Origin: CF-118 sp035934385 | GTDB lineage: Bacteria; Chloroflexota; Dormibacteria; Dormibacterales; Dormibacteraceae | Reading direction: 5' to 3' | Length of the DNA: 64,000 bases | Assembly: GCA_035934385.1 (NCBI GenBank) | Contig: DASYXY010000008.1 | Coordinates: 70,112-134,111, forward strand | Shown here: one piece after another, positions 50,135 to 63,550 of the stretch | Layout of the letters: each line of letters begins with the position of its first letter | Numbering within the stretch: the stretch's first letter is position 1 | The notes under the pieces: generated by a model | What the model was told of the DNA's origin: nothing | The model's input: only the letters and a program-made list of their open reading frames with translations | Database searches by the model: none | Translations under genes and position numbers: made by a program

Positions 50135-50769
50135 GCTTCCATACCCAGAGCTCGGCGCGCCTCGGCCACCGACGCCCGCGCGTGCTCGATTGCGGTCGGA
50201 TTCTCGGGGTAATGCAACCGCGCCTCGAGCGCCCGCTCGAACGCGTCCAGCGCCGCCTCGCGCTCGCCCGCATCTGAGTACGTAACGCCCAGGTTGTTGA
50301 GCAGCGGCCCCATCCAGTAAGCGACGTCGCGATCGACCGACGACTCCGCGATGTCGATGCCGCGTCGGGTCCAGTCCAGCTTGGCCTCGTGGTCGGGCGC
50401 GGCCAGCGCCGCCATGTGGGCCGAGTCGGCGGCGATGAACTCTTCGCCGGCCTCGATCGCCGCGTCGCAGGCGGACACAAATAAAGGAAGAGCCGCGGCC
50501 GGATCGCCACTCGAGCGCAGCAGGCGCCCACGTTCGAGATCGATGCGGATCCGCGCCACCTTGCTGTTGCCTGCCAGGCCCTCGGCCCGCCGTAGCACCG
50601 CTTCGCCGGCTCGGAACTCATCGCGCAGGCCTTGCAGCCTCGCCAGTTGCGTCAGCACCTCCGCCCGCCCTGCGTCGTCGGTCTCGGCATCGATCTGCTT
50701 GCCGAGTCGGGTGCCGGTCGCCTCCAGGTCGTCGAAGTCCCAGAGGCGCCGCAGCCGATCCCCGCTCAT
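50131..50769 (-). CDS. TPR-repeat protein
   Basis: A 212-aa cytosolic, helical protein. Tetratricopeptide features are clear near the C-terminus (LLNNLGVTYSDAGEREAALDAFERALE) and weaker ones earlier (LARLQGLRDEFRAGEAVLRRAEGLA; GDPAAALPLFVSACDAAIEAG). TPR proteins act as scaffolds; no partner can be named. I chose the ATG at 50769 because upstream codons run into the divergent acetyltransferase promoter. A -10-like TAGTTT (50782-50777) 7 bases before it suggests a leaderless message. The stop overlaps that of the giant gene on the opposite strand at CTAG (50131-50134). Confidence 0.8.
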   Translation of the reverse strand: MSGDRLRRLWDFDDLEATGTRLGKQIDAETDDAGRAEVLTQLARLQGLRDEFRAGEAVLRRAEGLAGNSKVARIRIDLERGRLLRSSGDPAAALPLFVSACDAAIEAGEEFIAADSAHMAALAAPDHEAKLDWTRRGIDIAESSVDRDVAYWMGPLLNNLGVTYSDAGEREAALDAFERALEARLHYPENPTAIEHARASVAEARRALGMEA

Positions 50770-50776
50770 CGCGGTC

Positions 50777-50782
50777 AAACTA
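50777..50782 (-). promoter_or_regulatory. -10-like box TAGTTT of the TPR gene in a 19-base divergent gap
   Basis: The two divergent start codons (ATG at 50769 on -, ATG at 50789 on +) are separated by only 19 bases. TAGTTT on the minus strand ends 7 bases before its ATG. Both genes would have almost no 5' leader. The + strand -10 is not clear. Confidence 0.35.
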
Positions 50783-50788
50783 ACGCAC

Positions 50789-51331
50789 ATGTTCGGGCCG
50801 CTGATCCAGGGCAAGCTGGTCAGGCTGCGGCCGCCGCGTCCGGAAGACGCGCTCGTGATGATCACCTGGTTCGAGGACATGGAGGTCACGCGCTTCATGG
50901 CGCTGCACCATCCACCTAGCGTGGAGATGGAACACGAATGGATCGAGCGAATGGCCCGCAGCCCGGACGACATCGTCTGGGTCATCGAGCTCGAAGACCG
51001 CCCCGTCGGTGCCACGGCCATCCACCTCATCAGCTGGAAGTACGGCTACGGCACCACCGGCACGACCATCGGCGACCGCTCGCTGTGGGGGAGAGGCATC
51101 GCCAAAGAGGTGATGCAGCTCCGGGCCGATTACGCGTTCAGCCAGCTGCCGCTGCGCAAGCTGAAGTCGGGCTACTACGAGGGCAACGAAGCCAGCGCTA
51201 AAGCGCAGCGAGCCGCCGGCTACAAAGAGGTCGGGCGGTGGCACGGCGAGACGTTCGTCGACGGCGAGTGGCGCGACCACATCCTGACGGAGCTGCTCCG
51301 TGAGGACTGGGCGCGTTCGCACTCGGTATAA
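50789..51331 (+). CDS. GNAT family N-acetyltransferase (RimJ/RimL type)
   Basis: A 180-aa GNAT protein. It begins FGPLIQGKLVRLRPPRPEDA, typical of the RimJ/RimL-like group. The acetyl-CoA pyrophosphate loop is GRGIAKEVMQLRADYAF, preceded by the beta4 region TIGDRSLWGRG, and the C-terminal NEASAKAQRAAGYKEVGR motif is standard. The acceptor, an amine of a protein, antibiotic or metabolite, is unknown. I chose the ATG at 50789; extending upstream would run antisense through the TPR gene. The 3' end overlaps the -10 box of the rplJ promoter. Confidence 0.88.
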   Translation: MFGPLIQGKLVRLRPPRPEDALVMITWFEDMEVTRFMALHHPPSVEMEHEWIERMARSPDDIVWVIELEDRPVGATAIHLISWKYGYGTTGTTIGDRSLWGRGIAKEVMQLRADYAFSQLPLRKLKSGYYEGNEASAKAQRAAGYKEVGRWHGETFVDGEWRDHILTELLREDWARSHSV

Positions 51332-51332
51332 T
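51327..51332 (+). promoter_or_regulatory. Perfect -10 box (TATAAT) of the rplJL transcript
   Basis: TATAAT at 51327-51332 overlaps the end of the acetyltransferase gene. A start near 51339 gives a leader of about 120 bases before rplJ, exactly spanning the L10 leader. The -35 region (about 51304) is non-consensus. This promoter makes rplJL independent of rplKA and of the giant gene. Confidence 0.6.
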
Positions 51333-51338
51333 TCGCGA

Positions 51339-51462
51339 CCTGCCCTAGACAGTAGGTGGCTCGCGTCGCGCGAAGCCTTAATGGCCTACCGAGGCGAACG
51401 TAAGTGAAGGACGCATCGATCCTTCCTGCCTCGCGGGTGTCATGGCAGGGAGGATTTTTTAT
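51339..51462 (+). ncRNA. Ribosomal protein L10 leader RNA
   Basis: The leader carries the recognisable AGACAGTAGGTG (about 51348-51359) and the later CTTAATGGCCTACCGAGGCG (51377-51396), which pair (GTAGG with CCTAC) around the L10(L12)4-binding kink-turn region. It ends in a terminator hairpin just before rplJ. In known L10 leaders, excess L10 stabilises the leader structure and favours termination, giving feedback control of rplJL. Confidence 0.8.
51419..51460 (+). terminator. Attenuator terminator of the L10 leader, masking the rplJ Shine-Dalgarno
   Basis: ATCCTTCCTGCC (51419-51430) pairs with GGCAGGGAGGAT (51444-51455), with one G-U pair, followed by six T (51455-51460). The GGGAGG that serves as the rplJ ribosome-binding site is part of the 3' arm, so the hairpin would both end transcription and hide the site. 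Confidence 0.8.
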
Positions 51463-51996
51463 TTGCCGAGAGCCAGGAAGGAACAGAAGGCCGAGCAGGT
51501 CGAGGAGATCGCAGAGCGGCTGAAGAGGGCCAAGGTGGCAGTCCTGACGGACTACCGCGGCCTCACGGTCAGCCAGCTCCAGGACCTGCGCACCCGCCTG
51601 CGCGGCGGCGAGGTCGAGTACCGGGTGGTCAAGAACACGCTTGCCCGGCGCGCGGCCGAGGCCGCCGGCATGCCGGCGCTGCAGTCGGAGCTCAAGGGGC
51701 CGGTCGCGATCGCCTTCGGCTACGACGACCTCGGCGTCCCCGCCAGGCTCATCAACGAGTTCGTTCGCGCCACCAGGCTGAAGCTCGAAGTCGTGGGAGG
51801 CCTCGTGGAAGGTCGGGTGTTCTCGCCGGCCCAGGTCAAGCAGCTGGCCGACCTGCCGTCGCGCGAGTCGCTCATCGCCCAGCTCCTGGGCACGCTTCAG
51901 TCGCCGGTCGGCCAGCTGGTCGGAATCATGCAAACCCCTGTGCAGCAGCTCGTCGGACTGCTGAACGCATACAAAGAAAGATTGGAGGCGGCGTAG
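51463..51996 (+). CDS. rplJ: 50S ribosomal protein L10
   Basis: A 177-aa protein with the standard L10 opening (PRARKEQKAEQVEEIAERL), the segment VAVLTDYRGLTVSQLQDLR and the C-terminal L12-binding helix ending GLLNAYKERLEAA. L10 anchors L7/L12 dimers to the stalk and represses its own operon. I chose TTG at 51463: GGAGG (51449-51453) is 9 bases upstream, and an in-frame ATG at 51442 lies in the loop of the attenuator hairpin with no Shine-Dalgarno. rplL follows 6 bases later. Confidence 0.93.
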   Translation: MPRARKEQKAEQVEEIAERLKRAKVAVLTDYRGLTVSQLQDLRTRLRGGEVEYRVVKNTLARRAAEAAGMPALQSELKGPVAIAFGYDDLGVPARLINEFVRATRLKLEVVGGLVEGRVFSPAQVKQLADLPSRESLIAQLLGTLQSPVGQLVGIMQTPVQQLVGLLNAYKERLEAA

Positions 51997-52002
51997 AAAG
52001 TC

Positions 52003-52401
52003 ATGGCAACGAAGATCACCCCGAAGGATTTCGTCGAGGCGCTCAAGGAATGGAGCATCCTCGATGTCGTCGAGGCCGTGAAGGCCATCGAGGACGAGTT
52101 CGGCATCAAGGCAGCGGCGCCAGTTGCGGTCGCGGCGGTCGCGGCGGGCCCCGGAGCAGGCGGTGACGGTGCGGCTGCGGAAGAGGAGCAGACCGAGTTC
52201 ACGGTCACGCTGACCCAGGTAGGCGAAAGCAAGATCAACGTGATCAAGGCGGTGCGCGAGCTCACCCAGCTTGGCCTCAAAGAGGCCAAGGACCTGGTCG
52301 ACGCCGCGCCGAAGCCGGTGCTCGAGAACGTCAGCAAGGCCGACGCGGAGAAGGCTGTCGCCCGCCTGAAGGAAGCCGGGGCTACCGCCGACCTGAAGTA
52401 G
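52003..52401 (+). CDS. rplL: 50S ribosomal protein L7/L12
   Basis: A 132-aa acidic stalk protein. The N-terminal dimerisation domain covers about residues 1-35. An Ala/Gly-rich hinge (VAVAAVAAGPGAGGDGAAAE) follows, and then the C-terminal factor-binding domain TEFTVTLTQVGESKINVIK...LGLKEAKDLVDAAPKPV. It recruits translational GTPases. The 3' end overlaps the convergent class-V PLP enzyme gene by 20 bases, which is tight for a highly expressed gene. Confidence 0.96.
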   Translation: MATKITPKDFVEALKEWSILDVVEAVKAIEDEFGIKAAAPVAVAAVAAGPGAGGDGAAAEEEQTEFTVTLTQVGESKINVIKAVRELTQLGLKEAKDLVDAAPKPVLENVSKADAEKAVARLKEAGATADLK

Positions 52402-53533
52402 CCGTCACGTGCTCGAGCACGCGGTCCATCCCGTGCTCGAGCTCGGCATCCGTGACGCACCAATGAGGTGACAACCTCACGCGTCCGGGCCGCCAGTCGA
52501 CGATCACGCCGTCGGCGAGGAGCCGCGCCTCGGCCTCCTCGGGGTGGTCGCACTCGAGCGTGACGATGCCGCAGCGCCGCTCGCGCTCCCTGGGCGTGAA
52601 GGTCCGCACGTCGGTGTCGTCGCAGCGCTCGAGGATGTAGCCGGTCAGGTCGCGCAGCCGCTCCTGGATGGCCTCGACGCCGACGCTCAGCACAAGCTCC
52701 AGGCCCGCCAGCGCCGCGGAGTGTGACGGCACGGCCCACGTGCCGGTCTCCAGCCGGCGTGCGTCGGAGGCGAACGTGAGCTCCTGCAGTGTGAACGAGA
52801 ACGGCTCCTGCGTTGCGAACCACCCGGTGCCCTGCGGCTCGATGCGCGGCAGCAGCTCGGGCCGGACGCTCATGAAGGCCGTCCCAGGCCCGCCGCTGAG
52901 CCACTTCAGCGCGCCGCCGACGTAGGCGTCACACCCGATTCGGCCAACGTCGATCGGCACGCAGCCGACCGTCTGGTAGCCGTCGATCACGCATAGGGCG
53001 CCGGCCGCGTGGGCCGCCGCAGCGATCGCACGGACGTCCTGCAGGTAGCCCGTCGTGAAGAAGAGATGGGTCGTCACCACGAGCGCGGTGCGGCTGTCGA
53101 TCCGCTCGGCGAAGGCTTCCGGAGGGATTGTCATCCCATCCTCACTCGGCACGAACTCGACCTCGAACTGGGGCCTCGACAGCCACTGGTGGCCGATCGT
53201 CGGGAAGTCCAGGGCGCCGATCAGGACCTTGTCGCGGCCGGGGGGCAGCGGCAGGCCGGAGGCGAGTGTGCCCAGGGCGACCGACACCGACGGGGCGATG
53301 GCCGTGCTCCCGGCCGGGGCGTGGAGCAGCTCGGCCACCCGGGCTCGCAGCCGTTCCAGCAATGGCAGCCAGTCCGAGTACCAGGCCGGGGTGCCCTTGT
53401 CCATCCAGGCCCTGGCGTAGGCCTCCAGGGCGGCCTGGCCTGCTCGCGGGAGGGGGCCGAGGGAGCAGGCGTTCAGATAGACGTACCGCTCCAGGAGGGG
53501 GAATTCGGCCCTCAAGCTCTCCCAGTCCGGCAC
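52382..53533 (-). CDS. Class-V PLP-dependent enzyme (kynureninase / cysteine desulfurase-like)
   Basis: A 383-aa fold-type I PLP enzyme. YLNACSLGPLP near the N-terminus resembles the YLDGNSLG start of kynureninases. The PLP-binding Asp lies in VIDGYQTVG. The Schiff-base lysine is Lys210 in GGALKWLSGGPGTAF. The C-terminal RVRLSPHW motif is typical of class V. The active-site Cys of IscS/SufS-type desulfurases is not at its usual position, so persulfide chemistry is doubtful. I chose GTG at 53533 with GGGAGG 8 bases upstream. The gene sits, inverted, between rplL and rpoB and splits the usual rplJL-rpoBC run. Confidence 0.82.
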   Translation of the reverse strand: MPDWESLRAEFPLLERYVYLNACSLGPLPRAGQAALEAYARAWMDKGTPAWYSDWLPLLERLRARVAELLHAPAGSTAIAPSVSVALGTLASGLPLPPGRDKVLIGALDFPTIGHQWLSRPQFEVEFVPSEDGMTIPPEAFAERIDSRTALVVTTHLFFTTGYLQDVRAIAAAAHAAGALCVIDGYQTVGCVPIDVGRIGCDAYVGGALKWLSGGPGTAFMSVRPELLPRIEPQGTGWFATQEPFSFTLQELTFASDARRLETGTWAVPSHSAALAGLELVLSVGVEAIQERLRDLTGYILERCDDTDVRTFTPRERERRCGIVTLECDHPEEAEARLLADGVIVDWRPGRVRLSPHWCVTDAELEHGMDRVLEHVTATSGRR

Positions 53534-53576
53534 GCCCTCACCCTCCCTCGACCGTGCTATAGTCGGCCGGTTCCAG

Positions 53577-53593
53577 CCAGTCGGCTCGACTGG
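53577..53593. promoter_or_regulatory. Inverted repeat in the divergent gap upstream of rpoB, candidate operator
   Basis: CCAGTCG (53577-53583), GCT, CGACTGG (53587-53593) is a perfect 7-bp inverted repeat. It lies about 15-35 bases upstream of a leftward -10 candidate (TATAGC-like, about 53557-53562) for the PLP enzyme, that is, over its -35 region. No T-run follows, so termination is unlikely. Confidence 0.4.
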
Positions 53594-53630
53594 TCGTGCT
53601 TTCGCGTCCCACAAACGCCCCCGTTCGCTG

Positions 53631-53636
53631 TACAAT
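53631..53636 (+). promoter_or_regulatory. -10 box (TACAAT) of the rpoBC promoter
   Basis: TACAAT (53631-53636) predicts a start near 53643 and a 69-base leader before rpoB. The leader holds CGCTCA (53658-53663) / TGAGCG (53678-53683) followed by CGCCC and six T, a weak terminator-like structure that might attenuate rpoBC. A good Shine-Dalgarno, AAGGAG, lies just upstream of the rpoB ATG. Confidence 0.5.
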
Positions 53637-53711
53637 AGCCGTTCGTGCACGCCCGGCCGCTCATCTTGCCTATTTCTTGAGCGCGCCCTTTTTTGCCTTA
53701 AGGAGCAACGA

Positions 53712-61511
<7,800 letters not shown>

Positions 61512-61525
61512 GCAGAGGTTATCCA

Positions 61526-61557
61526 GCCCGCCAGTGCCGGCACTGGCGGGCTTTTTT
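61526..61557 (+). terminator. Intrinsic terminator of rpoBC
   Basis: GCCCGCCAGT (61526-61535), loop GCCGGC, ACTGGCGGGC (61542-61551), then six T. The loop is itself complementary, so the stem can extend to 13 bp. This is the strongest terminator in the window and marks the end of the transcription/translation cluster. Confidence 0.9.
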
Positions 61558-61572
61558 GTGGCTGGAAGGCCG

Positions 61573-61588
61573 CGAGTGCCGGCACTCG
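61573..61588. repeat. Second palindrome sharing the rpoBC terminator core
   Basis: CGAGTGCC-GGCACTCG is a perfect 16-bp palindrome 22 bases after the terminator. Both contain the 12-bp core AGTGCCGGCACT. No T-run follows, so it may be a duplicate fallback structure or a binding site. Confidence 0.5.
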
Positions 61589-61632
61589 GTCTCTTCCTTA
61601 TTAATGTGCTGGCGCCGAAGCCAGATTTGGGT

Positions 61633-61683
61633 TACAGTCAGCCTACGTGCACAGGGGGCGCCCGCCAAGGGTGGCCCCTTTTT
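61633..61683 (+). promoter_or_regulatory. Possible promoter and hairpin leader of the first solute-binding protein
   Basis: TACAGT (61633-61638) is a -10 candidate. The leader contains AGGGG (61653-61657) able to pair with CCCCT (61675-61679), or AAGGG with CCCTT (61667-61671 / 61676-61680), followed by T5, ending just before the ATG at 61685. It resembles a small attenuator but both stems are short. Confidence 0.3.
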
Positions 61684-61684
61684 C

Positions 61685-63364
61685 ATGAAGTTGGCTGTGA
61701 TCCCCGAGCACTCTTCAACGCGCGCCGCCGCCATCGTGGCGCTGGCCGCCGTGCTACTTGCAACCTCCTGCACGAGCGCCAATCTCACGGAGGGCCCGAG
61801 GCTTGCCCAGTCGCAGACGCTGCGCGTGGCGATCGAGGATCAACCGCAGTCACTCGACCCTGGGCAAGTGCAGTACCCCTTCGAGCGCGCGGTTCTGCGC
61901 GTGATCTCGGAACCGCTGCTCACGCCGACGCCTGACACAACCGGCGTCATGCCGGCGGCCGCGGCGGGCTACGACGTCACCGACAACGGGACCGTGTACG
62001 TCTTCCATTTGCGCAAGGATGCGCAGTACTGGGACGGTCAACCGGTCAAGGCGCAGGACTTCGTCTACGCCTGGCGTCGCCTCATCGACCCGCGGCTCGC
62101 GTCGCCTGAAGAGACCTTCTTCGCTGCCGCGATCGCGAATGGCGACAAGGTCGCGATCCTCGACCCGCAGCGCGATGCGGCCACCATCGACGGTGCGCTG
62201 CAGACGCTCGGCCTCAAAGCGGTGGACGACACGACTTTCCAGGTGACGCTGAGCCGTCCCGATCCGGCGTTCATCTGGCTCGCGGCCATGCCGGCGGGTG
62301 CACCGATCAGACAGGACGTCGTGACGAAGTACGGCGACAGCTGGAGCGCCTCGCCGGACACGCTCGTCAGCAACGGACCGTTCAGGCTCTCGCAGCAGGC
62401 GGCCAACCAGCGGCTGACGGTGGTGCCGAATCCGCACTACTGGGGATCGAGGCCGACGCTCAAGTCGATCGAGTTCGACGTCATCAACGACGGCGCCGAG
62501 GCGCTTGCCAGGTATCGGTCGGGCGACATCGACGTGATGGCTGTGCAGCCCGCCCAGGCCGCGACGGTTGCGGCCGACCGCGCACTCAGCAAGGACGTCC
62601 TGAGGTCGCCGGCGCTGACCGCTTACTGGATCACCTTCAGGGTCACGTCGCCGAGGCTGGCGAACCCGCGCGTACGTCAGGCGCTGGCAGAGGCCATCGA
62701 CCGCAGCGGATACGTGAGCGCCGTCTTTCAAGGCCAGGGCCGGCCCCTGGAGACGTTCATCCCGGAAGGCATGCGCGGATATGCGCCCGAGCTCTCGGCG
62801 AGTCAGAAGTTCGACGTCGCCCAGGCCCGGGCCACGCTTGCTGCGGCCGGGGTGAGCGCGGCGCAGCTGTCGGGGCTGAAGTTCTCGTTCGACAACTCGG
62901 TCGATTTCGCCAGGCTGACCGCGCAGTACGTTCGCGATCAGCTCAAGGCGAACCTCGGGATCGACATCGTGCTCGAGCCACTCGACACCGGCTCCCTTGG
63001 TGCCAAGCTCGAAAATGGCAGCTTCGACATCGCCGGCCCACTCGGCTGGAACGCCGATTACCCGGACCCAGCCGACTGGTTCCCGATCTTCACGACGACG
63101 AACTCGTACAACTACTCGCTCTACCAGAACTCGAGGTACGACAGCCTGGTCGCGGTCGCGGCGACGGACTCGCAGGCGAGCCGGCGCGACGCAGAGTACT
63201 CGCAGGCCCAGCGGATGCTGCTAAACGACTCGCCGGCAGCATTTCTGGCCCAGAGCGTCAGCTGGTACCTGGTCCAGCCCTACGTCAAGGGCCTGGCGGC
63301 CACCTCGGTGGGCGAGTGGCCCGGTGAGCTGTTCCCGAACGCTATCTACATCGCCGGTCACTGA
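61685..63364 (+). CDS. Peptide-type ABC transporter solute-binding lipoprotein (SBP family 5)
   Basis: A 559-aa protein. The lipoprotein signal is a hydrophobic run AAAIVALAAVLLATS with the lipidated Cys29. The mature part has the family-5 core: LRVAIEDQPQSLDPGQV, the signature region VYVFHLRKDAQYWDGQPVKA followed by QDFVYAWRRL, and VRQALAEAIDRSGYV. These proteins capture oligopeptides or similar solutes outside the membrane and hand them to DppBC/OppBC-type permeases; ligand specificity is not readable. I chose the ATG at 61685 because upstream codons run into the rpoC terminator. A second family member follows, and permease genes are expected beyond the window. Confidence 0.9.
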   Translation: MKLAVIPEHSSTRAAAIVALAAVLLATSCTSANLTEGPRLAQSQTLRVAIEDQPQSLDPGQVQYPFERAVLRVISEPLLTPTPDTTGVMPAAAAGYDVTDNGTVYVFHLRKDAQYWDGQPVKAQDFVYAWRRLIDPRLASPEETFFAAAIANGDKVAILDPQRDAATIDGALQTLGLKAVDDTTFQVTLSRPDPAFIWLAAMPAGAPIRQDVVTKYGDSWSASPDTLVSNGPFRLSQQAANQRLTVVPNPHYWGSRPTLKSIEFDVINDGAEALARYRSGDIDVMAVQPAQAATVAADRALSKDVLRSPALTAYWITFRVTSPRLANPRVRQALAEAIDRSGYVSAVFQGQGRPLETFIPEGMRGYAPELSASQKFDVAQARATLAAAGVSAAQLSGLKFSFDNSVDFARLTAQYVRDQLKANLGIDIVLEPLDTGSLGAKLENGSFDIAGPLGWNADYPDPADWFPIFTTTNSYNYSLYQNSRYDSLVAVAATDSQASRRDAEYSQAQRMLLNDSPAAFLAQSVSWYLVQPYVKGLAATSVGEWPGELFPNAIYIAGH

Positions 63365-63404
63365 CCGAGGCGAACGGGTGTTCGCAACCAAGTCGCGTCG
63401 TGAC

Positions 63405-63434
63405 TTGACACCCTTTGTCCGCGAGCACCAGAAT
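63405..63434 (+). promoter_or_regulatory. Sigma70-like promoter of the second solute-binding protein
   Basis: TTGACA (63405-63410), an 18-base spacer and CAGAAT (63429-63434). The predicted leader (about 63441-63550) can form nested stems: CCTGCA (63467-63472) with TGCAGG (63521-63526), and CCCGCAT (63489-63495) with ATGCGGG (63506-63512). The leader matches no riboswitch class I recognise. Confidence 0.5.
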
Positions 63435-63550
63435 CCATGGTGGCCGAAGAGGCCGTGTGAGTAAGACCTGCATCCGGCGCACTCTCGCCCCGCATCGCGG
63501 CTGCCATGCGGGAAGAAGGCTGCAGGACCAACCAGAGAGGTAAGACGCGT

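Noticed and set aside
10838..50134. Autotransporter or two-partner-secreted haemagglutinin of a Gram-negative
   Set aside because: No C-terminal beta-barrel, TPS domain or TpsB/BamA-like partner is seen. The neighbouring genes fit a monoderm.
10838..50134. Several adjacent genes merged by an assembly error
   Set aside because: I found no internal stop, no internal export signal after a plausible terminator, and no junction of differing composition. It remains testable with long reads.
51442..51462. ATG at 51442 as the rplJ start
   Set aside because: It is inside the attenuator hairpin, has no Shine-Dalgarno, and adds residues absent from L10. TTG at 51463 is well placed.
63441..63550. Riboswitch upstream of the second solute-binding protein
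   Set aside because: Nested stems exist but match no riboswitch consensus I can recognise, so only the inverted repeats are reported.
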